DNA from: Butyrivibrio sp. NC2002
GTDB lineage: Bacteria; Bacillota; Clostridia; Lachnospirales; Lachnospiraceae
Direction of reading: 5' to 3'
DNA: 64,000 nt
Assembly: GCF_000702265.1 (NCBI RefSeq)
Contig: NZ_JNKZ01000007.1
Coordinates: 496,001 to 560,000, forward strand
Shown here: piece by piece, positions 1 to 8,895 of the stretch
How positions within the stretch are numbered: position 1 is the first letter of the stretch
Layout of the letters: each line of letters opens with the position of its first letter
The notes under the pieces: model-generated
The model's database searches: none
What the model was told of the DNA's origin: nothing
The model's input: only the letters and a program-made list of their open reading frames with translations
Program-made: the position numbers and the translations under genes

Positions 1-1090
1 CCTGCTTTTTATTATTTCCGGAAAAGATTATCCCTGCTTCAAAGTCAGCAGTTGTTCTGTTAAAAAAGTCATGATATACCTTGCTTGTCTGACCATCCCA
101 GGTAGTATCAACCTCATACCACCTGCCATCTAGCTTAACTATATTCCATGCATGTCCGCCGCCGTTACCCTGTCCGGCAATCACCATCGCTTCAATATCA
201 AGTGCATCGAGGATCATCTCATATCCAAGAGAATAGCCGTCACAAACTGCCTTGTTACTATACAAAGCACCCCAGGCTGTATGCGCGATACTATAATACG
301 AGCTTGTTGCATCGTGGTCGTAATCAACCTTTGAGCAATAATAGTCATGAACACCCAGCTCTGTTACTGCATTATTCGCATTTACAAACCCATTTGTTCT
401 TATATCGGAAACCATCGTATTTAAAGCGCTCTTGGTCTGCGCATTTATTCCCGCAAACTTCGTATCATCATACCCTGCCTCAAACACCATGTAATCCGCT
501 TTAGATACAATAACCTCATCTTCATAGTAGTAATATGTCCCAACACTTGGCCAGCACATATAGAGTTCAACCTTATCAGGATGGTCGAAAACACATGCCT
601 GTTTCGCCCTGTTATATATTTTGTAGAACTCACTTCGCCCCTTTGACTCGTAAAAAGAGCTTGTTCCCGTGTAAAAAATATATTCGTATTTTTTTATCGT
701 ATCATCACTAAGTGTCGTATTCGCAAGTTCATAGGGAACATATTTCTTAGCTGACACCGCTCCGTATAGCGCATCATACAAAAGCTTTTCATCATCGGAT
801 AAATATTTGTAGTGATCACCTCTGCTACTTGCATATCCGCCAAGGAGAACGCCATTCTTTAAAACTTGTGCGTCATCCGAAATATCAGCAGACTGTTTTC
901 CAAGGAACTCGATCTGCGGTCCGTCAAGCAAGTCTCCGGTTTCAGCAAAAGAGGCATAAGCCTTAATTCCACTGCCACAAACAGGCAGCATCAAAAAGAC
1001 AATAAAAATAGGCAACAACAATAAGCGAACCATTGCCCCGCACTTTTTGTCATTACCCCCTATATTAATAAATCCCGAGTATTTATTCAT
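1..1090 (-). CDS. Secreted transglutaminase-like protein (C-terminus cut by window edge)
   Basis: This frame is open from an ATG at 1090 to the left window edge (about 363 codons) with no stop, so the C-terminus lies outside. Residues about 20-46 are a hydrophobic signal-like stretch ending in an AYA-type cleavage site. A transglutaminase/papain-like core follows, with all three catalytic positions visible: Cys283 in VCDGYS, His313 in GHAWN and Asp328 in VDTTWD. The family includes proteases, transglutaminases and peptidoglycan-linked enzymes, so the exact reaction is open. An export signal argues for a cell-surface role. A GGAAGAG ribosome binding site lies 5 nt before the ATG. The gene is divergent from the ABC exporter at 1253. 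Confidence 0.75.
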   Translation of the reverse strand, partial: MNKYSGFINIGGNDKKCGAMVRLLLLPIFIVFLMLPVCGSGIKAYASFAETGDLLDGPQIEFLGKQSADISDDAQVLKNGVLLGGYASSRGDHYKYLSDDEKLLYDALYGAVSAKKYVPYELANTTLSDDTIKKYEYIFYTGTSSFYESKGRSEFYKIYNRAKQACVFDHPDKVELYMCWPSVGTYYYYEDEVIVSKADYMVFEAGYDDTKFAGINAQTKSALNTMVSDIRTNGFVNANNAVTELGVHDYYCSKVDYDHDATSSYYSIAHTAWGALYSNKAVCDGYSLGYEMILDALDIEAMVIAGQGNGGGHAWNIVKLDGRWYEVDTTWDGQTSKVYHDFFNRTTADFEAGIIFSGNNKKQ

Positions 1091-1252
1091 AAAAACTCTT
1101 CCATATAAAGATCATCTTAAAACATCCGGGAAGCTATAGTTTGCCCCCTTTTGTACTATGTTACTTTATCAAAAATATAACTACAAATAAAATTATTATA
1201 AACAAAATTGTATACTATATCACGCATAAAATCATTATGGTATATTGAAAAT

Positions 1253-1966
1253 ATGGAAGATAAAAAAATAATTGTTTCATTATTAAATGTAACAAGAAGC
1301 TTCAAATCAGGGGATGGCAGGCTTGAAGCCTTAAAAAGCATAAGCCTTGATATATACGAAAAAGAATTCGTCGTAATTCTTGGAGAAAGTGGCTGTGGAA
1401 AGTCCACTATTCTGAACATAATAGGCGGGATGGATCACCTAAGTTCAGGTAAGCTCATTGTGGATGGCAAGGATTTTTCATCGCCCGACGATCATTCTCT
1501 TACCAATTACAGGCGAAGCTACCTCGGCTTTGTTTTTCAGGATTATCACCTTATGCCCAATCTCACCGCCAAAGAAAATGTTGAATTTGTTGCAGATCTC
1601 TCTCCGGATTCAATGTCTTCTTTAGATGCGCTCTCACTTGTAGGGCTATCTGACAGAGCATCCTACTACCCCGCGCAGCTATCGGGCGGTCAGCAGCAAA
1701 GAGTCTCCATAGCCAGAGCACTTTGCAAAAAGCCCAGGCTGATACTTGCAGATGAGCCCACAGCAGCTCTTGATTTTTCCACCAGCATCGAGGTTTTATC
1801 TGTATTTGAAGACATTGTAGAAAAACAGGGAACCACCATCGTAATGGTCACCCACAACAACGAAATTGCCAGGATGGCAAATCGTATAGTAAAGGTAAAA
1901 GATGGGCAGATCGACCGCATCATAACCAATGACAAGCCTGCAAAGGCGGCTGATTTATCATGGTAA
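1253..1966 (+). CDS. ABC transporter ATP-binding protein, MacB/LolD type
   Basis: This is an ATPase subunit of an exporter or lipoprotein-release type ABC system. All signature elements are present: Walker A GESGCGKST, a Q-loop in FQDYHL, the LSGGQQQR signature, Walker B LILADEPTAAL and the H-loop VTHN. The frame is open upstream to a TTG at 1208, but family alignment favours the ATG at 1253 (MEDKKII). No strong ribosome binding site precedes either. The permease gene starts 4 nt after its stop, so the two form an operon. The permease is a large FtsX-type protein, which points to a mechanotransmission or peptide-export role rather than nutrient uptake. The substrate cannot be read from the sequence. 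Confidence 0.85.
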   Translation: MEDKKIIVSLLNVTRSFKSGDGRLEALKSISLDIYEKEFVVILGESGCGKSTILNIIGGMDHLSSGKLIVDGKDFSSPDDHSLTNYRRSYLGFVFQDYHLMPNLTAKENVEFVADLSPDSMSSLDALSLVGLSDRASYYPAQLSGGQQQRVSIARALCKKPRLILADEPTAALDFSTSIEVLSVFEDIVEKQGTTIVMVTHNNEIARMANRIVKVKDGQIDRIITNDKPAKAADLSW

Positions 1967-1970
1967 CAGG

Positions 1971-4664
1971 ATGAACAGATCACAAAGAATTGATTCAATT
2001 AGAAATATAAAAAAGCAGATTGTTTCATATCTTTCAATAATCATCATCTCCTCTTTTGCAATAACTGCTTATCTGGGGCTTACTTTCTCTGCGCGCGCAC
2101 TTGCAAATGCCGCAAAAAAGCTCTATACAAGCGCTAATTTCCGTGACATCGAAGTATCGTCAAACTGCCTCCTCTCCGAGGATGATATCACTGCAATCCA
2201 AAATCTTGAATGCGTATCCGAAGTTGAAAAGATAAGAAAGGTTAATGCCAGAGTATCCTCCGACATCACCACTAAGAACATAGTCATTTCAACTCTTCCC
2301 AAAATAATAGGCACGCCCGCTCTAACTGGCGGCAGCCTCCCTGAAAACAAAGACGAATGTATCATCGAAAAAAGCATTGCAGATGCACTTGACCTTAAAA
2401 TCGGTGATGAGATAGCTCCTCTTGATGCTTATGATGAAGAGCCTGTGGAAATGGATCAAACAAGCTTTATTCTCACAGGAATATTTACCCACGCAGAGCA
2501 TGCAACCTTCGATAATGACGAAGCCTACTGCATGCTTGTCTTAGATGATGCTTTTGACAAGGAGCAGTTTGACTTTTGTTACAGCAGCGCACAGGTCGTT
2601 ATTAAGAAGCCTTCTTACAGGTATCTGTTCGATAAAAGATATGAAAAGCTGGTTGATAAATGCGTAGATGAAATAGAGGAGCTTGGCAAACAGAGGTCAA
2701 ATCTGCGCTATGAAGATCAGATAGCTTTTCTAAGTGACCACATAGAGGATAGTGAAACAGAATTAAAGGATGCAAAAAGTAAGCTTAGCCTGGCATCAAA
2801 AATGGTAAGCTCTATGAACAACAAGACCGGGGTTGTTATGGCGGATATGTCCAATATGCTATCTGTCATCATTGACCCTGAACCTTCAGAATACAGAACC
2901 GCAGATGAGCAGATAAGTGACTATGAGGATGCACAAAAATCCTATGACAATGCTGTAAAAAAAGTGGATGATGCCAAAAAACGCCTAAATAAACTCTCTA
3001 GCGCAAAAAAGAGCAGATGGTACGTATTTACAAGAAATGCAAACATAGGTTACATGGGGCTTAAGACAAATTCGCAAAACTTAGAAAACCTTAATTCCAC
3101 TTTTTCAATCCTCTTTGTCTTTATCGCTATCCTTGTAATTTTCGCTTCTCTCTCAAGAATGGTCAACGAGCAGAGGTCACTTATCGGTATATCCAAAGCC
3201 CTTGGCATGCACTTTACAGAAGTATTTGAAAAATACTTTGTCTTCGGCTTTTCAGCAGTGATCCTGGGGATAATACTGGGCTTTTTCCTATCCTTATATG
3301 TAATTGAATTTGTTATCGCAGTGGGTTATGAAGAACATTTCATTTTCGGACGTTTCCCATTTATGGCTGATGCAGGTCAGACAATAATAACTATAATAAT
3401 TGCTATTATAGTAGCCATCTGCGCTATCTATTTTTCCTGCAGAAAACTGCTAAAGCAAACAGCCAAAAAACTGCTCTCCACTCCTGTTCCAAAAGGACAT
3501 ACGCATCTGCTTAAAAAGAGTTCGATTCTTGCAAAGATGCCGCTTTACAGCAGAATGATAATCTTAAATATTGGCTCTGACATAGTACGCGTTGTTGTTA
3601 CAATACTTGCAGTTGCAGGCTGCTGTAGCCTTATAGTCATAGGCTTTACCTTAAAAGACAGCATCATGGGCGCTTTGACAAGGCAGGTATCAATGTATAC
3701 AAAATACGACATTCAGATAAAGCTTAACACCTCATCAAATGACAATGCCGCAGAAAATGTAGGAAAAGTTCTTGAGGAGGCAGGCGCTTCCAAAGACCTT
3801 GTCTATACTTCAAACGGAAGCCTGCAGGTAGATGACACAATAGAATATGTGGAATTTTGGATGTCTGACAACATAGAAGATATCTCAAAGTATCATCCGA
3901 TAATAGATTCCGCCACCGGGAAGCCAATGAAAATGTTTCCGAAAGAAGGAATACTTGTAGCAAAAAGATTCGCGGAAAGCTACGATTTGAAAGTAGGCGA
4001 TTCTATTTATATCCTCGACTATATGGGCTACAAATGCGACTGCAAAATAGGCGGCATAGTAAACAACTACATCGGCCGCTATGTTTTCATGCAAAAATCC
4101 TACTATGAAAAAGTGGTTCAGGATTCCTTCAAGGATAATACATACTTTGTCATATTAGGAAAAGATACCGATGAAGAAGCCCTTATTTCCTCGCTTTCAG
4201 AGACAGAAGGTTTTGACTCTCTATCCTATGCTTCTGAAGTGACGGCTTCTTTTGAAAGCCTTATCCTCGTCCTTGATATGATAGTAGTTCTGCTGATCGT
4301 TCTGGCCGGTGTTATGGCTCTGTTTGTGCTTCTAAACCTTGCAAACATGTACCTTCTTACCAAGCACAGCGAGATAGTCATAATGAGGATCAACGGCTTC
4401 ACGGTAAGAGAAACAATCGAATACATAATAAGAGAGGTCATTCTCACGACCTCTCTTGGAATAATTCTTGGTATAGGCTTTGGCATAGTGATCGTCTACA
4501 CGATACTCAGACGAATGGAGCAGGTACATTTAATGTTTGTCAGAACGCCAAATGCCTTTGCATGCTTTATGGGTGCTCTCATCACGTCTGTTTTTACTGC
4601 GGTGATCTATGCTATATCACTAAAAAAAGTAAAAAATCTAAACCTCAAGGATGCCGCAAATTAG
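1971..4664 (+). CDS. ABC transporter permease, FtsX/MacB-like, two FtsX domains
   Basis: An 897-residue membrane protein partnered with the ATPase just upstream. An N-terminal transmembrane helix (about 20-45) is followed by a large extracytoplasmic region containing a coiled coil (about 245-345, rich in Lys, Asp, Glu and Ser). Three helices form the first FtsX block (about 380-500), and a second extracytoplasmic domain and FtsX block fill the C-terminal half. The ATG at 1971 follows an ACAGG ribosome binding site. An upstream in-frame start at 1929 would overlap the ATPase and is less likely. Large two-FtsX permeases of this kind occur in antimicrobial-peptide detoxification and surface-protein systems. 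The substrate is unknown. It converges on manA with 3 nt between stops. Confidence 0.8.
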   Translation: MNRSQRIDSIRNIKKQIVSYLSIIIISSFAITAYLGLTFSARALANAAKKLYTSANFRDIEVSSNCLLSEDDITAIQNLECVSEVEKIRKVNARVSSDITTKNIVISTLPKIIGTPALTGGSLPENKDECIIEKSIADALDLKIGDEIAPLDAYDEEPVEMDQTSFILTGIFTHAEHATFDNDEAYCMLVLDDAFDKEQFDFCYSSAQVVIKKPSYRYLFDKRYEKLVDKCVDEIEELGKQRSNLRYEDQIAFLSDHIEDSETELKDAKSKLSLASKMVSSMNNKTGVVMADMSNMLSVIIDPEPSEYRTADEQISDYEDAQKSYDNAVKKVDDAKKRLNKLSSAKKSRWYVFTRNANIGYMGLKTNSQNLENLNSTFSILFVFIAILVIFASLSRMVNEQRSLIGISKALGMHFTEVFEKYFVFGFSAVILGIILGFFLSLYVIEFVIAVGYEEHFIFGRFPFMADAGQTIITIIIAIIVAICAIYFSCRKLLKQTAKKLLSTPVPKGHTHLLKKSSILAKMPLYSRMIILNIGSDIVRVVVTILAVAGCCSLIVIGFTLKDSIMGALTRQVSMYTKYDIQIKLNTSSNDNAAENVGKVLEEAGASKDLVYTSNGSLQVDDTIEYVEFWMSDNIEDISKYHPIIDSATGKPMKMFPKEGILVAKRFAESYDLKVGDSIYILDYMGYKCDCKIGGIVNNYIGRYVFMQKSYYEKVVQDSFKDNTYFVILGKDTDEEALISSLSETEGFDSLSYASEVTASFESLILVLDMIVVLLIVLAGVMALFVLLNLANMYLLTKHSEIVIMRINGFTVRETIEYIIREVILTTSLGIILGIGFGIVIVYTILRRMEQVHLMFVRTPNAFACFMGALITSVFTAVIYAISLKKVKNLNLKDAAN

Positions 4665-4667
4665 ATT

Positions 4668-5612
4668 TTATAAAACGTAAGTAAAGATAGCTTCGCATTT
4701 TCCAGCAAGCTCATACTCTCCGCTCTCTGCAGGGATGAAGTAGCTGTCGCCCTTTTTGTAATCCATCTTTTCATCGCCAACTGTAATTGTTCCTTCACCT
4801 TCAAGGATAAGGATGTGGAGGAATGAATCGTCTGATACAATTCCTGATACCTTATTGGTCTTATCACCTGTAAGGTTCACTTTATCAACTGTGAAATACT
4901 TGCAGGTTCCGATGTGGGGTTCAGGCTTTTTCACCTTTTTTACAGGATAGAGATTGGTAACTTCAAGAGCCTTGTCAACATGAAGCTCTCTGAGATTGCC
5001 GTCCTTATCTCTTCGTCCGTAGTCGTATACTCTGTAGGTAACATTTGAATTCTGCTGAATCTCAGCAAGAAGGATTCCTGCTCCTATTGCATGAAGAGTA
5101 CCTGCTTCGATAAATACAACATCTCCCTTCTGAACGGGATATGCATTTAAAACCTCTGTCAAAGTCTCATCTTCAATTCTTCTTGCAAATTCTTCTTTGG
5201 TTATCTCTCTGTTAAATCCATAGTACAAAAATGAGCCTTCCTCAGCATCTATTATGTACCACATCTCTGTTTTTCCGTATTGATTCTCATTTTTCAGAGC
5301 ATATTCATCTGAGGGATGAACCTGAAGTGACAGGTCCTTTCTCGCATCAATGAACTTGATAAGAATAGGGAAGTCCTCGAACTTCTCACAATTTTTGCCG
5401 AGTATCTTTTTGCCCTTGGTCCAGATGTACTCGGTAAGAGGCTTGCCGGCAAATTCGCCGTTTTCAATAACCGATTCACTCTGCGGATAGCAGGAAAGCT
5501 CCCAGCTCTCAGCCGCAATATCTCCGCTTGTTTTTTTATTATATTCATCAATAAGTCTTCGGCCACCCCAGAGATTATCCTTTACAGGTGCCTGCAATTT
5601 TAAAATAGACAT
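4668..5612 (-). CDS. manA: Mannose-6-phosphate isomerase, class I (short Firmicutes type)
   Basis: Interconverts mannose-6-phosphate and fructose-6-phosphate in the cytoplasm. The 314-residue length matches the compact Bacillus-type enzyme. Visible features include the N-terminal LWGGRRL segment, the zinc-binding QVHPSD and GKTEMWY motifs of the cupin core, the EAGTLHAIG motif, and the EIQQNSNVTYRVYDYGR active-site segment. The C-terminal part carries the second cupin-like fold. The ATG at 5612 follows an AAGGAGT ribosome binding site 5 nt away. It is a single-gene unit convergent with the ABC permease and divergent from dinB. A TATAAT-like -10 lies in the AT-rich upstream gap. Confidence 0.93.
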   Translation of the reverse strand: MSILKLQAPVKDNLWGGRRLIDEYNKKTSGDIAAESWELSCYPQSESVIENGEFAGKPLTEYIWTKGKKILGKNCEKFEDFPILIKFIDARKDLSLQVHPSDEYALKNENQYGKTEMWYIIDAEEGSFLYYGFNREITKEEFARRIEDETLTEVLNAYPVQKGDVVFIEAGTLHAIGAGILLAEIQQNSNVTYRVYDYGRRDKDGNLRELHVDKALEVTNLYPVKKVKKPEPHIGTCKYFTVDKVNLTGDKTNKVSGIVSDDSFLHILILEGEGTITVGDEKMDYKKGDSYFIPAESGEYELAGKCEAIFTYVL

Positions 5613-5725
5613 ATTTACTCCTTACTAATTTTTTCTTCTGTATTATAATAAAAATAAGAACATTTGTGTATATTATACCTCTTAAATTACAATGCTAAAT
5701 CAGTTAAATCAGTTAAGGAGAAAAA

Positions 5726-7054
5726 TTGTCCAGAATCATTTTTCACGTGGATGTTAACTCTGCCTTCCTGTCCTGGTCAGCAGTAAAGAGGCTTACAGAA
5801 GACCCGGGCTGCGTTGATCTAAGAACTATCCCCTCCGTCGTTGGTGGTGATGTAAAAACAAGGCACGGCATAGTAACAGCCAAATCCATTCCGGCAAAAA
5901 AATACGGAATACAGACTGCAGAACCGATTGCAAGCGCAATGAAAAAATGTCCAAAGCTTGTCGTTGTTTCTTCAGATTTTCATACATACAAAGAGTACTC
6001 ACACGCTTTTATAGACATACTAAGAAGCTATACAGATATCCTGGAGCAGGTTTCGATTGATGAAGCATTTCTTGATGTAACCTCGCTAAAAAACATGGAT
6101 CTATACTCGCATCTAAGAGAAAACGTGCCTTCTTTTTCAAAAGAGCCTGAGAATGCGCAGATTTTAGAAGAGCTAAAAAAACCGTTTCCCATAAATCTCG
6201 CAGCTGCAATAAGGTATGAAATAAGGACAAATCTTGGATTTACCGTAAATGTAGGCATATCTTCAAACAAGCTTCTTGCTAAAATGGCAAGTGATTTCAC
6301 TAAGCCCGACAGGACACACACTCTATTTTTTGATGAGATAAAAACAAAAATGTGGCCGCTTGATATAGGTGACTTATTTGGCTGTGGCAAGAAAACGGCG
6401 GACAGGTTAAGGGGCATCGGCATAAGAACGATCGGAGAAGCAGCAACCTACGACCCTGTTTTGCTAAAAAGCCAGCTAGGAGACAGGACAGGCGAATATA
6501 TTTATTCAAGTGCAAACGGCTATGGAAGCGATATCGTAAATACAACTCACGAAGATGCCAAAAGCTATTCAAACGAAACAACAACATCTTCCGATATCAC
6601 TTCAGAAAACTATGACAGTGACATGCCTCCCATCGTCCGCAAGCTCTCCGAGAGCGTTTCAAGGCGTATGAAAAGAGATAATGTCTATGGCGGCACAGTC
6701 AGCATCTGTGTTAAGACATCAGATTTTAAGAGATTTTCAAGGCAGATGAAGATTGCCGATTCAACCAACGATGCAGATGTGATCTATGAAAACGCAATGA
6801 TACTTATAGGTAACCTCTTAACCGGCGAAAACGGTCTCTTTGAAGAAGGCATTCATATAAGACTCGTAGGCGTTGGCCTGGACCACTTGGATGACGGATC
6901 ATACAGGCAGGGAACTCTGTTTGACTGGGTTAATATCTATCAAGAAGACATAAAGAAAGAAAAAGCTGCCGAAGAGAAAAACAAAAAGCTCGATGCAATG
7001 GAAGAAATGATAAAAAACAGATACGGCGACGGCGCCATCAAAAAGGGCTTTTAG
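5726..7054 (+). CDS. dinB: DNA polymerase IV (Y-family translesion polymerase)
   Basis: An error-prone Y-family polymerase that bypasses DNA lesions. The N-terminal catalytic site is intact, with the first metal-binding Asp in FHVDVNSAF (Asp9) and the SIDEAFLDV motif (Asp112, Glu113). The helix-hairpin-helix thumb is seen around the GCGKKTADRLRGIG segment, followed by the little-finger domain and a charged C-terminal tail. The frame starts with TTG at 5726 behind an AAGGAG ribosome binding site at 5715-5720. The 442 residues are somewhat longer than the E. coli enzyme but usual for clostridial forms. No convincing LexA box was seen just upstream. A sortase gene follows 38 nt downstream. Confidence 0.92.
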   Translation: MSRIIFHVDVNSAFLSWSAVKRLTEDPGCVDLRTIPSVVGGDVKTRHGIVTAKSIPAKKYGIQTAEPIASAMKKCPKLVVVSSDFHTYKEYSHAFIDILRSYTDILEQVSIDEAFLDVTSLKNMDLYSHLRENVPSFSKEPENAQILEELKKPFPINLAAAIRYEIRTNLGFTVNVGISSNKLLAKMASDFTKPDRTHTLFFDEIKTKMWPLDIGDLFGCGKKTADRLRGIGIRTIGEAATYDPVLLKSQLGDRTGEYIYSSANGYGSDIVNTTHEDAKSYSNETTTSSDITSENYDSDMPPIVRKLSESVSRRMKRDNVYGGTVSICVKTSDFKRFSRQMKIADSTNDADVIYENAMILIGNLLTGENGLFEEGIHIRLVGVGLDHLDDGSYRQGTLFDWVNIYQEDIKKEKAAEEKNKKLDAMEEMIKNRYGDGAIKKGF

Positions 7055-7092
7055 CGAAACTAATAGACAAGGTAAAAAAAGAAGGTTTTGAT

Positions 7093-7896
7093 ATGAAAAA
7101 AGTAAGTGCATTAACAATAGTAAAGATAATTGTCCTCATTATTCTGCTTGCCATTATAGGCTACGAGAGCGTGATGCTCTATCATGACCAGAAGGAATAT
7201 GCCATATCCAAAAATGAATACGAAGATATCATAGATTCCTATGTCCAGGAAAATGAAGACGAAACTACTTCTTTAGATGATGAAGAGGCTCTAAGCGATG
7301 ATAACTACCCTCATCTTATAATAGACTTTGTGGCACTAAAAAAGATCAATCCGGATTTCATCGGATGGCTCTACTTCCCTGCTCTTAATATCAGCTATCC
7401 TGTTGTAAAAGAAAATGAGATAAACCAGTATCTCTACAGGACATTTGAGGGAAAGTCAAACAAAGCAGGATGCATTTTTATGGATGTCCTTAGTAACCGC
7501 GATTTTTCAGGCTACAGCGATATGATATTTGGTCACAACATGAAAAACGGCACAATGTTCGGCAGTCTGAAAAAGCTGTATAAGCAAAACGGAGAAGACG
7601 TTCTAAAGAACAGGCCCTACGTCTATATTTACACTGAGCACAAGGTATACAGATATGATATCTTTTCATATTACATCACCAAATCCGGCTCATATACTTA
7701 TGACGAAGTAAAGGACACAGACAAATACGATGAGTATGTGGATTATGCAGTAAGAAACAGCATCTATGACAGCCAGGGTAAAATAGATTTTTCATCACAT
7801 CCTAACCTTCTTACGCTATCAACCTGTTCCGGAGCACACGGAAGCGGTCAGCGCTTTGTGGTTCATACATACAGGACAAAGACCTGGGAAAACTAA
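7093..7896 (+). CDS. Class B sortase
   Basis: A membrane-anchored transpeptidase that attaches surface proteins to peptidoglycan or pilin subunits. An N-terminal anchor spans residues about 8-27 and an acidic linker about 45-75, followed by the sortase beta-barrel. The catalytic triad is complete: His148 in GHNMKNG, Cys245 in LSTC and Arg254 in GQRFVV. The TLSTC signature and the helical insertion before Cys are typical of class B. No LPxTG or NPQTN-type substrate is encoded nearby, so the target must lie elsewhere. The gene sits between dinB and a PlsC-type acyltransferase and is probably cotranscribed with the latter (18 nt gap). Confidence 0.88.
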   Translation: MKKVSALTIVKIIVLIILLAIIGYESVMLYHDQKEYAISKNEYEDIIDSYVQENEDETTSLDDEEALSDDNYPHLIIDFVALKKINPDFIGWLYFPALNISYPVVKENEINQYLYRTFEGKSNKAGCIFMDVLSNRDFSGYSDMIFGHNMKNGTMFGSLKKLYKQNGEDVLKNRPYVYIYTEHKVYRYDIFSYYITKSGSYTYDEVKDTDKYDEYVDYAVRNSIYDSQGKIDFSSHPNLLTLSTCSGAHGSGQRFVVHTYRTKTWEN

Positions 7897-7914
7897 CAAA
7901 AGGAAATAACAACA

Positions 7915-8637
7915 ATGCTCAGATTTTATTACGTAATCATTATTTCTATTCCGCTTATTATTTATTATATTGTCAAAATCAGAATGATCATGAGAAATCC
8001 GGAGAAATACTCCGAAGAATACAAATATGGTATTGCAAGGAACATGGCCAGAAAGGTCATGCGAAATTCAAGGATCAAGACTCTATTTTTCGGAGCCGAG
8101 AATCTCCCCAAAGATACCGGCTACCTCATGGTATCAAACCATCAGGGCAAATTTGATGCCCTGGGCATCATCTACTCACATGATGAGCCCTGCTCTGTCG
8201 TCATTGACAAAAAGACAGCAAAAATGGTTCTCACCAACGAATTCATCATGGTACTTGATGGAATAAGACTTGATAAAGAAGACATCCGCCAGCAGCTTTC
8301 CTGCATAAAAAGGCTTTCGGAAGAAGTAAAAAGCGGAAAACATTTCCTCATTTTCCCCGAAGGGGGCTACGATAACAACAAAAATACTTTGCAGGAATTC
8401 ATGCCCGGTGCTTTCAAGGCAGCGCTATGGTCCAAAAAACCTATCGTTCCCATAGCCCTTATCGATTCCTACAAGCCATTTGGCATAAACAGTTTAAAGA
8501 AAGTAACAACTCAGGTCCATTACCTTAAGCCAATCTACTACGACGAATACAAAAGCATGAAAACAGGTGAACTTGCAGATTATGTAAAAGGACTGATCGA
8601 AGAAAAAATAAACTCAGTCCTCTCCGAACCCGCTTAG
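7915..8637 (+). CDS. plsC: 1-acyl-sn-glycerol-3-phosphate acyltransferase family protein
   Basis: A membrane-associated acyltransferase, likely making phosphatidic acid from lysophosphatidate in phospholipid synthesis. A membrane helix occupies residues about 2-24. The catalytic HX4D motif is NHQGKFD, and the glycerol-phosphate binding motif is FPEGG. The 240 residues fit the PlsC family. An AGGAAAT ribosome binding site lies before the ATG. The stop codon abuts the stop of the convergent Cys-rich feoB-partner gene (8637/8638). The acyl acceptor cannot be fixed from sequence, and some homologues act on other lipids. Confidence 0.85.
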   Translation: MLRFYYVIIISIPLIIYYIVKIRMIMRNPEKYSEEYKYGIARNMARKVMRNSRIKTLFFGAENLPKDTGYLMVSNHQGKFDALGIIYSHDEPCSVVIDKKTAKMVLTNEFIMVLDGIRLDKEDIRQQLSCIKRLSEEVKSGKHFLIFPEGGYDNNKNTLQEFMPGAFKAALWSKKPIVPIALIDSYKPFGINSLKKVTTQVHYLKPIYYDEYKSMKTGELADYVKGLIEEKINSVLSEPA

Positions 8638-8805
8638 TTAGTGTTTTTTTGAAGACAGGGAATTGCATGCTGCCTTTTTAGCACAGTTTCCTGCCATGGG
8701 GCATCCTATGCAATGGGTGCCTTTTTTCTTTTCCTTATAAATGTAATAAATGGCAGCTCCTACAAGTGCGATTATTACTACCGCTGAAATTATATTAACG
8801 AGCAT
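8638..8805 (-). CDS. FeoB-associated Cys-rich membrane protein
   Basis: A 55-residue protein with one N-terminal transmembrane helix (about 5-20), then a basic stretch and a cytoplasmic Cys-rich tail with a CxxC pair and two further Cys (CIGCPMAGNC). This matches the small proteins found behind feoB in many Clostridia, proposed to assist FeoB, possibly by Fe-S or metal binding. The start was set at the ATG at 8805 because a GGAGG ribosome binding site sits 6 nt before it. The longer frame to 8844 lacks one. A hairpin between feoB and this gene may limit its expression. Confidence 0.8.
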   Translation of the reverse strand: MLVNIISAVVIIALVGAAIYYIYKEKKKGTHCIGCPMAGNCAKKAACNSLSSKKH

Positions 8806-8837
8806 ATAAAACCTCCATAAACAAAGTAGGGAAAGAA

Positions 8838-8873
8838 ATAGCAAATGGCAGATGTTTCCCCACCATTTGCTAT
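8838..8873 (-). terminator. Intergenic hairpin after feoB
   Basis: Eleven-bp perfect arms (ATAGCAAATGG / CCATTTGCTAT) flank a 14-nt loop, followed on the minus strand by TTCTTT. The pyrimidine tract is weak, so partial termination with read-through into the Cys-rich gene is likely. Confidence 0.6.
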
Positions 8874-8895
8874 AATTATCTTTCTATGTTATTTA

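Noticed and set aside
148..504. Plus-strand 118-codon frame at the left end
   Set aside because: It is antisense to the transglutaminase-like gene, whose catalytic motifs are clear on the other strand.
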